Part shown: piece by piece, positions 25,371 to 33,943 of the stretch
Numbering within the stretch: position 1 is the stretch's first letter
Layout of the letters: each line of letters opens with the position of its first letter
The notes under the pieces: generated by a model
What the model was told of the DNA's origin: nothing
Seen by the model: the letters and a program-made list of their open reading frames with translations, nothing else
The model's database searches: none
Program-made: the position numbers and the translations under genes
NCBI GenBank assembly: GCA_947177395.1
Contig: CAMWUI010000029.1
Coordinates: forward strand, 1-36,487
Length of the DNA: 36,487 nt
DNA from: an uncultured Paraprevotella sp.
GTDB lineage: Bacteria > Bacteroidota > Bacteroidia > Bacteroidales > Bacteroidaceae
Direction of reading: 5' to 3'

Positions 25371-26525
25371 TCAGAGCAGTTCGGCCGCCATGCGACGCGC
25401 CTCGGCATCGATGCGGAAATAATCGTCGAGCGTGGGAACCGCCAGGAACGGAATGCGGTCCATCGTCTGCTCTATCACATCGCTCATCCGGAGAAAACCT
25501 ATACGGTCTTCCAGAAAAGCCCGGTTGACCACCTCGTTGGCCGCATTGAGCACACAAGGCATATTGCCTCCCCGGCGGAGAGCCTCGTATGCCAGTGCCA
25601 GATTGCGGAAACGGTCTGTGTCCGGCTCTTCGAAAGTCAGCGTTCCCAGACGTGTCAGGTCGAGCCGGTCAAAACCGCTCTCCAGACGATAAGGATAAGA
25701 AAAAGCGTACTGGATGGGCACACGCATGTCCGGCACTCCCAACTGAGCCTTCACAGCCCCATCGGCAAACTGCACGGCACTGTGAACCACCGATTGCGGG
25801 TGCACCACCACACGTATCTGCTCCGGTGACACCCCGAACAGCCATTTAGCCTCGATAACCTCAAAGCCCTTGTTCATCATGGAGGCGGAGTCTATCGTTA
25901 TCTTAGCCCCCATGCTCCAATTGGGATGCTTCAGTGCCTGTTCTTTCGTCGCTGCGGCCAACTGCTCGCGGCTGCACGTGCGGAACGGTCCGCCGGAAGC
26001 CGTCAGAATGATTTCCTCTATCGGGCTCGGCTCTCCCACGATGCACTGGAAAATGGCCGAATGCTCCGAATCCACAGGCAGGACCGGTACTTTATGTTCA
26101 GCAGCCAGACGGTTGATAAGTTCGCCCGCCACCACCAAAGTCTCTTTGTTGGCCAAAGCTATGGCCTTACCCGCACGGATAGCGCTGACCGTGGGAGCCA
26201 GTCCGGCAAAACCGACCATGGCCGTCAGCACCATGTCGATCCCCTCCTCCTGCACTACCTGACACAAGGCATCCGCTCCGGCATACACCTTAACAGGCAA
26301 ATCGGACAGAGCATCACGCAGATACTCGTATTTGTCCTCGTTGGCGATCACCACGCTGCCCGGTAGAAAGCGCCTGGCCTGCTCGGCCAGCAAATCCGCC
26401 CGGTTACCGGCCGTCAGCACACATGCCTCGTACGCCTCCGGATGTTCCTCGATAACCTGCAAGGCCTGTGTCCCGATAGAACCGGTGGACCCCAATATGG
26501 CAATCTGTTTTTTCCCGTTTCCCAT
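25371..26525 (-). CDS. dxr: 1-deoxy-D-xylulose 5-phosphate reductoisomerase
   Basis: A 384-residue enzyme of the MEP isoprenoid pathway that converts DXP to MEP with NADPH. The NADPH loop is GSTGSIGTQAL (residues 11-21). The metal and substrate site carries PVDSEHSAIFQC, LTASGGPFRT and IDSASMMNKGFEVIEAKWLF. Length matches the family (~385-400). It starts 11 bp after the rimM stop and precedes rseP. No changes to key residues are seen. Confidence 0.97.
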   Translation of the reverse strand: MGNGKKQIAILGSTGSIGTQALQVIEEHPEAYEACVLTAGNRADLLAEQARRFLPGSVVIANEDKYEYLRDALSDLPVKVYAGADALCQVVQEEGIDMVLTAMVGFAGLAPTVSAIRAGKAIALANKETLVVAGELINRLAAEHKVPVLPVDSEHSAIFQCIVGEPSPIEEIILTASGGPFRTCSREQLAAATKEQALKHPNWSMGAKITIDSASMMNKGFEVIEAKWLFGVSPEQIRVVVHPQSVVHSAVQFADGAVKAQLGVPDMRVPIQYAFSYPYRLESGFDRLDLTRLGTLTFEEPDTDRFRNLALAYEALRRGGNMPCVLNAANEVVNRAFLEDRIGFLRMSDVIEQTMDRIPFLAVPTLDDYFRIDAEARRMAAELL

Positions 26526-26536
26526 ATTTAATTATG

Positions 26537-27073
26537 TCATTCATCCATTTCATTCAGCGACAACAGACCGTCGGGTACCCGAACAGTCAGTCGCCGGCCG
26601 GCATGATCTATGCCGACAATAAATTCTTCGTGAGCCGGCAATAAAATCTCCCGCCCGTCCAAAGAAACAACCTCAAAAAGCACGTTAGTCGTCCCGTCAT
26701 CCACGGACTTTATCTCCCCCAGCGGTCCATGCACCTCGTCCGTGACCTCAAAACCCGTAAAATAAGTCCAGGTATAAGCGTCTTCCTCCGGTTCGTCTGC
26801 CAATTCCTTCGGAAAGAACACTTCCACCCCGACCATGCGGCGGGCCTGTTCCTCCGTATCAATCCCCTCAAACTTCATCAGAGCCACGGAACCGCTTCTG
26901 AAACGATATTCCTCCATAAAGAACGGCACGAGAATACCGTCCATCCGGCATACCAGATAATCGGCGTCCACCCGGTCGAACACATCGTCCGTAAACGACA
27001 AGTTCAACTCGCCCGACACCCCGTGCGTTTTTGTCAGCACACCTATTTTATATACGTCACACTCCTTGATCAT
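26537..27073 (-). CDS. rimM: 16S rRNA processing protein RimM
   Basis: A 178-residue ribosome maturation factor for the 30S head. The N-terminal beta-barrel domain starts VYKIGVLTKTHGVSGELNLSF, with EGIDTEEQARRMVGVEVFFP following. The PRC-barrel half has GFEVTDEVHGPLGEIKSVDD and EILLPAHEEFIVGID. Its start codon overlaps the murA stop (ATGA), so translational coupling is likely. Confidence 0.95.
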   Translation of the reverse strand: MIKECDVYKIGVLTKTHGVSGELNLSFTDDVFDRVDADYLVCRMDGILVPFFMEEYRFRSGSVALMKFEGIDTEEQARRMVGVEVFFPKELADEPEEDAYTWTYFTGFEVTDEVHGPLGEIKSVDDGTTNVLFEVVSLDGREILLPAHEEFIVGIDHAGRRLTVRVPDGLLSLNEMDE

Positions 27074-28383
27074 TTGTCGTCACTTCGTTCGATGTGCGCC
27101 CCCAAGGCTCCCAGACGGCGTTCGATACACTCATACCCTCGGTCTATCTGCTGGATGTTGGCAATCCGGCTGGTCCCCTCGGCACTCATGGCCGCAATCA
27201 GCAAGGCGATACCGGCCCGGATGTCGGGCGAAGTCATATTCCCGCCGCGCAATTTCATCTGATGGTCATGTCCCACGACAACCGCCCGGTGAGGGTCGCA
27301 CAGAATAATCTGCGCCCCCATGTCTATCAGTTTATCCACAAAAAACAGACGGCTCTCAAACATCTTCTGATGAATCAGCACGGAGCCTTTGGCCTGCGTG
27401 GCGACTACAAGCATCACGCTCAGCAGGTCCGGAGTCAATCCCGGCCACGGAGCGTCGCTCAACGTCATGAACGAGCCGTCCATGAAAGACTCTATCTCGT
27501 AATGATCCTGACGGGGTATCACGATATCGTCTTCGTCACGAAGCACCTGCACTCCCAGGCGCCGGAACGTATAGGGAATGATGCCCAGCTGGTCGTACCC
27601 TACCCCTTTGATGCGGATACCGTCACCCACCATGGCCGCCATGCCGATGAAACTGCCCACTTCTATCATATCCGGCAGAACCGTATGCGACGCACCGTGA
27701 AGTTCCCGCACCCCGATGATTGTTAGCAGATTGGAGGCGATACCGCTGATACGCGCCCCCATGCGGTTGAGCAGATGACACAACTGCTGGATATAAGGTT
27801 CGCAGGCCGCATTGTATATCGTGGTAGTCCCCTCGGCCAACACCGCCGCCATGATGATGTTGGCTGTTCCCGTCACGGAAGCCTCGTCGAGCAACATGTA
27901 AGTGCCTTTCAAACGAGCCGCACGGATATGATATGTGCCGCGCGTTTCGTCACAACAGAACTCACCGCCCAGTTTCTGAATACCCAGAAAGTGGGTATCC
28001 AACCTGCGGCGGCCTATCTTGTCGCCTCCGGGCTTCGCTATCTGCGCCTGTCCGAAGCGAGCCACCAACGGTCCGATAAGCATTACGCTCCCGCGCAAAC
28101 GGGCACAGCACTGAAGATACTCATTGCTGTCCAGATAAGTCATGTCCACACGGTCTGCCTGAAACGTATAGTCTCCCTCTCCGTTGCGGACCACCTTCAC
28201 GCCGATATCCCGCAACAGTTGTATCTGGTTGTTCACGTCCGCGATGTCCGGCACATTCTTTATCCGCACCGGTTCTTCCGTCAGCAAGGTCGCACACAGC
28301 ACCTGCAACGCCTCGTTCTTGGCTCCCTGGGGACGGATGTCCCCCTTCAGCCTATGACCGCCTTTAATGATAAACGAACTCAT
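27070..28383 (-). CDS. murA: UDP-N-acetylglucosamine 1-carboxyvinyltransferase with Asp at the fosfomycin site
   Basis: A 437-residue enzyme of the first committed step of peptidoglycan synthesis: enolpyruvyl transfer from PEP to UDP-GlcNAc. It begins with [19 protein letters not shown] (the conserved KN pair) and carries [21 protein letters not shown], aligned with E. coli [21 protein letters not shown]. The loop residue matching Cys115 of E. coli, the alkylation target of fosfomycin, is Asp121 here (GAC, 28023-28021). Asp at this position is known from fosfomycin-resistant MurA enzymes of mycobacteria, Chlamydia and Borrelia. It overlaps rimM by 4 bp and follows the DUF4290 gene after 23 bp. 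Confidence 0.97.
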   Translation of the reverse strand: [437 protein letters not shown]

Positions 28384-28406
28384 GCTCTAAAAAGTCATTA
28401 TATGAT

Positions 28407-29021
28407 TCAGGCTCTCTTCTTGCTATTACCGCGGCGTCCTCCGCGCCCCGGCGTATTCTGCGGAGGCGCCTGCCGCGTCGTCATGGATGCCAGCGGACGG
28501 CGCTCCACATCCAGTTTCACGACTCCGCCAGTATATTCTGCCATGTCCGCCGCCACTTTTTCATCCTCCATGGCGTCCTTGTTCCAATTATAGAGACTGC
28601 GCTTCATCTGGTTGGCCACCAGACGGGACAGCATGTCGCGCTCCTCGCCTTCCGGCATCTCTTTCATCTTCTTCAGCAGAGTCTCCAGCAAATATCCATA
28701 GTGACGATAGCGTATGCGCTTCATGGGATAATCCATCGGCCGGGGCCTGACCTCCGTTTCCGAGGAAGGCTTCACCTCATACGGATAGTCAATATCCAGT
28801 TTGTAGTCGGACATCACCGCCAGATGGTCCCACAGCTTATGCTTGAAATCCGGCACATCGCGCAGATGCGGGAACATGTTTCCCATAATGGCCACAATCG
28901 TGTTGGCACACCGCTGGCGCTCTTCTCTGTCCTGTATGGTGAGCGCATACTCCACCATGTTCTGTATGCCGCGACCGTACTCGGGCATAGGCAATCTCTT
29001 GCGTTGGGTATTATACTGCAT
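28407..29021 (-). CDS. DUF4290 family protein
   Basis: A 204-residue cytoplasmic protein of a Bacteroidetes-specific family of unknown function. It is predicted mostly helical and begins MQYNTQRKRLPMPEYGR, with NMVEYALTIQDREERQRCA and FKHKLWDHLAVMSDYKLDIDYPY. The last ~35 residues are low-complexity and basic (TPGRGGRRGNSKKRA), which suggests nucleic-acid contact (inference). It is 3 bp after tsaB and directly before murA, a conserved-looking position between tRNA modification and cell-wall genes. Confidence 0.85.
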   Translation of the reverse strand: MQYNTQRKRLPMPEYGRGIQNMVEYALTIQDREERQRCANTIVAIMGNMFPHLRDVPDFKHKLWDHLAVMSDYKLDIDYPYEVKPSSETEVRPRPMDYPMKRIRYRHYGYLLETLLKKMKEMPEGEERDMLSRLVANQMKRSLYNWNKDAMEDEKVAADMAEYTGGVVKLDVERRPLASMTTRQAPPQNTPGRGGRRGNSKKRA

Positions 29022-29024
29022 ATA

Positions 29025-29717
29025 TTACAATAATTTCCTGGGAGTCGACGCAACGAACTCCTTCAGATAAAACGGTTCAAAATAAGCCACATCGGCAAAT
29101 TCGCCGCGCGCCACGGCCTGTTCGGCCAACGGAAACATGTTTTTGGCCAGAGGTACGACATCCTCCACGAAACGGGCGTTCGGATGACTGATGCATGCCT
29201 TGCACTTGCCCGCCCCGTCGCCAAAGAAATATACGGGACGATGGTCCAGATAATCCGCATAAGTGGATTCGTCCACGATATCGGCCGATGTGCCGCGCAC
29301 CTCGTTCAGCGCCCTGTCGTATACCGCGGCATACACCTCCATACGCCGTGCATCTATCATCGGCACCAGAAGCGCGTCCTCGGGCAAATCATCCCGGTAT
29401 AACAACAGAGGCACACACATCAGACGCAACGTCGGAACCGAGATGAGGCGCACATTCCTGCCGTAACAGATCCCCTTGGCCATGGACACCCCGATGCGCA
29501 ACCCTGTATACGACCCCGGGCCGCAACTGACTGCCACCGCGTCAAGCGGCATCGCATGACTGTCTATAAAAGAAAGAGCCTCGTCCACAAACACGCCCAG
29601 AACGACGGCATGCGACGGCCCCTCGTAATCCACTTTGTCAAACACGGTCTGCCCGTCTTCACTGACAGCCACCGAACAAACCTTCGTACTTGTCTCAATA
29701 TGCAGGATGCACGACAT
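29025..29717 (-). CDS. tsaB: tRNA threonylcarbamoyladenosine biosynthesis protein TsaB
   Basis: A 230-residue ASKHA-fold partner of TsaD in making t6A37 on ANN-decoding tRNAs. It begins ILHIETSTKVCSVAVSEDG and carries VAVSCGPGSYTGLRIGVSMAKGICY and PMIDARRMEVYAAVYD. First gene of the minus-strand operon that runs to rseP; a near-consensus promoter lies just upstream. Length matches the family. Confidence 0.95.
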   Translation of the reverse strand: MSCILHIETSTKVCSVAVSEDGQTVFDKVDYEGPSHAVVLGVFVDEALSFIDSHAMPLDAVAVSCGPGSYTGLRIGVSMAKGICYGRNVRLISVPTLRLMCVPLLLYRDDLPEDALLVPMIDARRMEVYAAVYDRALNEVRGTSADIVDESTYADYLDHRPVYFFGDGAGKCKACISHPNARFVEDVVPLAKNMFPLAEQAVARGEFADVAYFEPFYLKEFVASTPRKLL

Positions 29718-29753
29718 CTTTAATTCCTGTTTCCTAATTTCAAATTATGTCGA

Positions 29754-29782
29754 CAAAGGTAAGCATAAAAATCGAGAAACAA
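29754..29782 (-). promoter_or_regulatory. Bacteroides-type promoter of the tsaB-rseP operon
   Basis: TTG (29782-29780), an 18-bp spacer and TACCTTTG (29761-29754) on the minus strand. The spacer is about one base short. The predicted leader is about 30 bases. Confidence 0.6.
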
Positions 29783-29932
29783 GGAAAAGATAAGTTAAGA
29801 ACCTTTGAAATAAACATTTTTGTCGCACGCACATAAGACTCGGAAACAAGCAGCGCCCGGACTACATCCGACATTAACGACAGAATCCTACAAAAATCCG
29901 CTCACAAGACTTAATAATACAAAAAGAATTAT

Positions 29933-29940
29933 TAACTTTG
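29933..29940 (+). promoter_or_regulatory. Bacteroides-type -7 element and 170-nt leader of upxY
   Basis: TAACTTTG matches TAnnTTTG; the -33 region is weak. Transcription from about 29945 gives a leader of about 175 bases. I see no flanking inverted repeats of the kind that mark invertible capsule promoters. The 404-bp stretch 29718-30121 holds this, the divergent tsaB promoter and the leader hairpin. Confidence 0.5.
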
Positions 29941-30072
29941 CAAAATTCCGGAAAGGCTTATGCCATGCTCCGGCCCCGGTCTTATTTCCCGTCCAACGGG
30001 ACAAACCGGCGGGACAAGGAACGCTTATTGCGATAAGTATGAAACCTATTTCATTTAATGAAAGCACATTAG

Positions 30073-30090
30073 CGGCAACGGGCGTTGCCG
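30073..30090 (+). other. Perfect hairpin in the upxY leader
   Basis: CGGCAAC and GTTGCCG pair around a GGGC loop (7 bp), ending 31 bases before the upxY ATG. No T run follows, so it is not a classic terminator; a pausing or antiterminator-recruiting site is possible. Confidence 0.5.
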
Positions 30091-30121
30091 GGTGCCAGCA
30101 CATAAAGTAGTCGGAGAGACG

Positions 30122-30745
30122 ATGACACTGGATAGTTCCGCTTCTCTTTCTGCAGCCTGGGGCACAAACGATATTGGACAGGTCGGCCCGACCCATCCAG
30201 AAAGAGAGGTATGTCCTGAAGCGAACAGCTGGTGCTATCTATTCATGCATTGGGCGAGAGTCCCCCTTTTTATCAGAGCCACGGACATGCATTTCAGATG
30301 CTTTGTCCATGAGACAAAATACACATACGCACATTCGAAAAAGGACTGCGGAGAAATCCGCAAACCCACCATCAGCGGCCTGGTCTTCATACAGGGAAGC
30401 GTCCGGAGCATCAACACCTATCTCAAACAGGAATATCCCGAGCTCCATCTGGCGAAGGATTGTGCCAGCGGGCAGACCGCCGTCATCCCGGACTCCGTCA
30501 TGAAACCGTTCATGAAAGTGGCGGAACACGATCCCACCCGTATCCGTATCCTCCGCCATCCGTTGGAGTATTACGCCCAGGGACACACTCCGGTGCGTTT
30601 CACCTCCGGCCTCCTCAAGGGCTGCGAAGGCTACATCATACGCATCGAACGCGACCGCAAGCTTGTGATGCAAATAGGCGACATGACACTTGCCATCGGC
30701 AATATCCACAAAGAACAGTTCGAGAACATTGACGAGCTGAAATAA
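30122..30745 (+). CDS. upxY: UpxY-type NusG-like transcription antiterminator of a polysaccharide locus
   Basis: A 207-residue NusG paralogue. The N-terminal NGN-like domain includes NSWCYLFMHWARVPLF and ISGLVFIQGSVRSINTYLK, then AVIPDSVMKPFMKVAEHDP. The C-terminal KOW-like part is TPVRFTSGLLKGCEGYIIRIERDRKLVMQIGDM. UpxY proteins bind RNA polymerase at the start of capsule operons in Bacteroides and prevent early termination in the long downstream operon. I set the start at 30122, preceded by GGAGAG; an in-frame ATG at 30092 lacks such a site. No upxZ gene follows. Confidence 0.85.
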   Translation: MTLDSSASLSAAWGTNDIGQVGPTHPEREVCPEANSWCYLFMHWARVPLFIRATDMHFRCFVHETKYTYAHSKKDCGEIRKPTISGLVFIQGSVRSINTYLKQEYPELHLAKDCASGQTAVIPDSVMKPFMKVAEHDPTRIRILRHPLEYYAQGHTPVRFTSGLLKGCEGYIIRIERDRKLVMQIGDMTLAIGNIHKEQFENIDELK

Positions 30746-30756
30746 CTCTTCCTATA

Positions 30757-30787
30757 TTTCTGAGGGCTAACAACAAACATATTTTTG
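30757..30787 (+). promoter_or_regulatory. Possible own promoter of the KaiC-like gene
   Basis: TTTC (30757-30760, one mismatch to TTTG), a 19-bp spacer and TATTTTTG (30780-30787, full match), with about 30 bases to the ATG at 30821. It would let the two-gene module be expressed apart from upxY. Confidence 0.5.
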
Positions 30788-30820
30788 AATTCATAAGTTC
30801 TCTAAAACAGTTCATTATTT

Positions 30821-32899
30821 ATGGAATCCAACAAAATGAACAAATACACCAAAGTATCCACATCTATTGATGGATTGGATCAAATTTTATATGATGGTCT
30901 TGACTTGTCACGAGATCATACATTGATAATTATTCGGGGAGGGGAATACACTGAGAAAACACTGCTTGGACTTCAGATGATGTATGGCATAGCTCAAGGT
31001 CTAAATAACAATGAATCCCCCGTCATTCCTTGCTTTTATACCAATCACTATAGTTGCGAATATATAAACGATCTATTACTGGATATAATAATAACAAAAT
31101 GTATCCAGTTGATGACAATGCTTCATGTATCCAACCATAACACAGAACTATTTCAAGATAATCTGTTTTCACATCTTTTCTTTAAAATACCCGATAACCA
31201 AAATTGCAATTATCAATTACAAGAAATAGACAATCTAATATGCCAAGAAGCAGTATATTATAGTAACCGAACCAATGCCTTACACTACCGAAGAACAGAA
31301 AATTATACCCATAACGAGAATTTTATTGTTGAACGCAGAGGTAAGGGTATTTCGGACTACTTTAATAAAGACTTAGGTGATATACAAGACCGGCAGATTG
31401 ATAAACTTAAAAAATTAAGTAATCGGCTTAAATACCCGCTAATCTCCAGTAACGTAGAGAATCTTTACGACAAAAGCATAACAGATTTAAAAAATGAGAT
31501 CAATAGTCATGATTGTAACAACAAAAAAAACACTGTTGCCTGTTATGATTTGATTTTTCCTTTTACCGAAGACCTTTCACATGTAGCGGAGTTACTAGAT
31601 TGCATTAATCAAAAACATACTGTAGCGTTGGTAGTTGTACCAGACAACATTCCCTTATCAAACTCATGTGCAGACATGATAATAGATCTTACGAACAAGG
31701 ACGTTGAACATTATACTCTTCAATATCTTTGTATAACAAGATGCATTTTCCAACTTACAGCAAAAGGCTGGCATCAATACAAACGTCGAGACTATGGTAT
31801 AGAAATATTTCCGAGCATAAATACTTATTTTCCAAAACGGCGCTATCTCCAGAGAGCACTTGTGTACACACATTCTGATGTAGTAACTGATACATATCAG
31901 CAATATCTTGACTCATTAGGGGTTTCAAAATACCATTCAGGTACGTATCGTGAATACACAGAAAATAAAGAACGTCGAAAGAAAGAATACATCGATGATT
32001 TGCTCTCTCCGGAGATCTCTTATAATACATCTATAGATATCCTTGAGAAAATTCTTCTTTCCCAAGGAGAAGATAGCGGCATGCAAAACAAGGACGGCAT
32101 ACCGTTAATGAGACGTCGCGACTGCATAAAATTATTTCGTGGCGGTGTCACTGCCATCATAGGGGAAGCCAATACTTACAAACGCTTTATAACTTTTGGA
32201 AGTATATTCAGTTCTTCACTCCAATACGAGCATTCTCTGATACTGCTTTTAAATAAAGACACAAGCATGACACGCAGGCGATTGTCGTGTCCGGCAATGA
32301 TGCACAGCGGAACTTGCAGGAACGAAAAATGCGCACAATGTTATTCCTATATTCATTTTATGAATATTTTCATGGGAAATATAACTTCCGACGAATTTAT
32401 TTATTTCCTCCGCAAACAGGTTAGCATTCCATTTACCGATGGTCGACGCATAAGCAGGGTGATTATTGACGATCTCCAGATTCTTGACTTTTGCTTTCCT
32501 CTTTTGAAAAATAACCCGTTGTTTATTCCATCTTTAGCTGCACTCTGCCATGAGCTCGATATAGATCTGTATATATTATGTGATCGGGAAGCAGAAGCCA
32601 CATATAAACTTCGGGCGATAGCCGATAATGTATTGTGTACAGAAAGAGATACCGACGGTACGCTTCTACTATATATAGAACGTTTTGCAGGTTATGATAA
32701 TACACCAAGCAAAATATACTGCGGCAAGATAAAACGGCCAAGAGAAATCTTTGAATGCTATGACATATATGAAGAAAATGGACAGATAATACGTCAATAT
32801 GGCATCAACGACGAACATATAGAAGATCACCCAGTGGTTTCTATGAATGATTTTTGGCATGGTGAAAATAAATCATTTTTTGGAAAAACAAAAAAATAG
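30821..32899 (+). CDS. Tandem KaiC/RecA-like protein with degenerate Walker A motifs
   Basis: A 692-residue, low-GC gene. Domain 1 (about residues 10-345) starts VSTSIDGLDQILYDGL, the KaiC entry motif, then GGEYTEKT (40-47), where the Gly before Lys-Thr is Glu. It ends in a KaiC-like tail (CADMIIDL...QLTAKGWHQYKRRDYGIEIFP). Domain 2 (about 405-675) has GEANTYKR (448-455) in the Walker A place and a good Walker B strand RVIIDDLQIL (D550, D551). Between them C490, C499, C504 and C507 form a possible zinc site. ATP binding is doubtful in both halves. The membrane-protein gene follows after only 6 bp. Function unknown: regulatory, defence and polysaccharide roles are all possible. The KaiC-like call is a pattern match, strongest at the first 50 residues. 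Confidence 0.7.
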   Translation: MESNKMNKYTKVSTSIDGLDQILYDGLDLSRDHTLIIIRGGEYTEKTLLGLQMMYGIAQGLNNNESPVIPCFYTNHYSCEYINDLLLDIIITKCIQLMTMLHVSNHNTELFQDNLFSHLFFKIPDNQNCNYQLQEIDNLICQEAVYYSNRTNALHYRRTENYTHNENFIVERRGKGISDYFNKDLGDIQDRQIDKLKKLSNRLKYPLISSNVENLYDKSITDLKNEINSHDCNNKKNTVACYDLIFPFTEDLSHVAELLDCINQKHTVALVVVPDNIPLSNSCADMIIDLTNKDVEHYTLQYLCITRCIFQLTAKGWHQYKRRDYGIEIFPSINTYFPKRRYLQRALVYTHSDVVTDTYQQYLDSLGVSKYHSGTYREYTENKERRKKEYIDDLLSPEISYNTSIDILEKILLSQGEDSGMQNKDGIPLMRRRDCIKLFRGGVTAIIGEANTYKRFITFGSIFSSSLQYEHSLILLLNKDTSMTRRRLSCPAMMHSGTCRNEKCAQCYSYIHFMNIFMGNITSDEFIYFLRKQVSIPFTDGRRISRVIIDDLQILDFCFPLLKNNPLFIPSLAALCHELDIDLYILCDREAEATYKLRAIADNVLCTERDTDGTLLLYIERFAGYDNTPSKIYCGKIKRPREIFECYDIYEENGQIIRQYGINDEHIEDHPVVSMNDFWHGENKSFFGKTKK

Positions 32900-32905
32900 A
32901 GTGTG

Positions 32906-33943
32906 ATGTTTAAAGAATTTATACATTGGTTTCACAAGGAAAAATTCCAGATTCTCCTGACCATATTTTCAGCTTTAATACCCGTTTTTATCTCATTGAC
33001 AATAGAGTCTTTACAATTCAAATCGTGTTGCAATAAAGAACGCCTTTACTGGGATTTCACACTTAAGGACACAGCTAATTATACAATACAAAGCATATTT
33101 ATATTCATAACACTTTTTGTACTGATAAAAAACAAGCGCATTGCTTATGCTGATTTAAGAAACGACAGACCTATAAAACAATATTTGGTTAAAGTATGCC
33201 GTTTAAAAATACCTTATAATAAAATTATAGATGAAAAATTCCACGTCATAAGCGAAGCCACAATGCAGTTTTACCGTGCATGGATGTTTGTGTGGATTTT
33301 ATGGCTGGCATATTATGCAGGAAATTTGATATTTGAGCTTGCTTCGGAACCAAACGATCGTATCATAATGGCTCAAGCTATATATACTCAATTTTTTGAT
33401 TTTCTTAATAGCACGGCGATGTTTGTCATATACCTCGTATTAACAAATGTGACAGTAAACATCCGTCAGCGTACAGACAATGACGAAAGTTATTGGTATG
33501 GTGTTATAACATGGATTATAATGCTTTCAATATTCATTATTTGTGTAGCCTTTGAAATCTGTTGCGGTAAGAGCCATTTCGCTTTCTGCCGGTATGTAAC
33601 CTCTCTGGTCTTAAGTTTGTTTTCAGCCATATCTTTCATGCTAGTAATAGGCAAGCTCAATAGTATCTATTTGCAAATACCACAACTCTTCCTATGGGCA
33701 CTATATTTATATGGGATACTGCAATGTTATATCCCCCTTTCATTCTTAGAAACAGGAGACATAGGTCATATTGGTACATATGTTAAAAATATCATACCAT
33801 ATGTAACTCTTATAGGAAAAGTGTTTTTAATGTTGTCTCTTTGTTGGATTGTCAATCATAAGCGCATTATATATTATATTATCCATCAAAGTCTTTTAAT
33901 TGAAGATACACCAAGAATGCTCAAAGAACTTAATAGAGAATAA
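32906..33943 (+). CDS. Polytopic membrane protein paired with the KaiC-like protein
   Basis: A 345-residue protein with about eight predicted helices, near residues 17-35, 62-80, 125-145, 163-184, 200-220, 228-250, 255-277 and 290-315. The cytoplasmic loop between helices 2 and 3 is basic and helical (NKRIAYADLRNDRPIKQYLVK); the C-terminal tail is charged. I do not recognise the family. A GTG start at 32903 is also possible, but the ATG at 32906 is preferred. The tight spacing after the KaiC-like gene implies one mRNA and linked function. Base composition is AT-rich, like its partner and unlike the genes before 30.75 kb. Confidence 0.75.
   Translation: MFKEFIHWFHKEKFQILLTIFSALIPVFISLTIESLQFKSCCNKERLYWDFTLKDTANYTIQSIFIFITLFVLIKNKRIAYADLRNDRPIKQYLVKVCRLKIPYNKIIDEKFHVISEATMQFYRAWMFVWILWLAYYAGNLIFELASEPNDRIIMAQAIYTQFFDFLNSTAMFVIYLVLTNVTVNIRQRTDNDESYWYGVITWIIMLSIFIICVAFEICCGKSHFAFCRYVTSLVLSLFSAISFMLVIGKLNSIYLQIPQLFLWALYLYGILQCYIPLSFLETGDIGHIGTYVKNIIPYVTLIGKVFLMLSLCWIVNHKRIIYYIIHQSLLIEDTPRMLKELNRE

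Noticed and set aside
24066..25829. 587-codon plus-strand open frame across rseP and dxr
   Set aside because: Spans two convincing genes and their gap on the other strand; its His/Arg-rich translation is typical of a shadow frame.
29820..30110. 96-codon plus-strand frame covering the upxY promoter and leader
   Set aside because: Contains the promoter element itself and has no protein-like features.
29718..30121. Invertible capsule promoter
   Set aside because: I looked for flanking inverted repeats and a nearby tyrosine recombinase gene; neither is visible.
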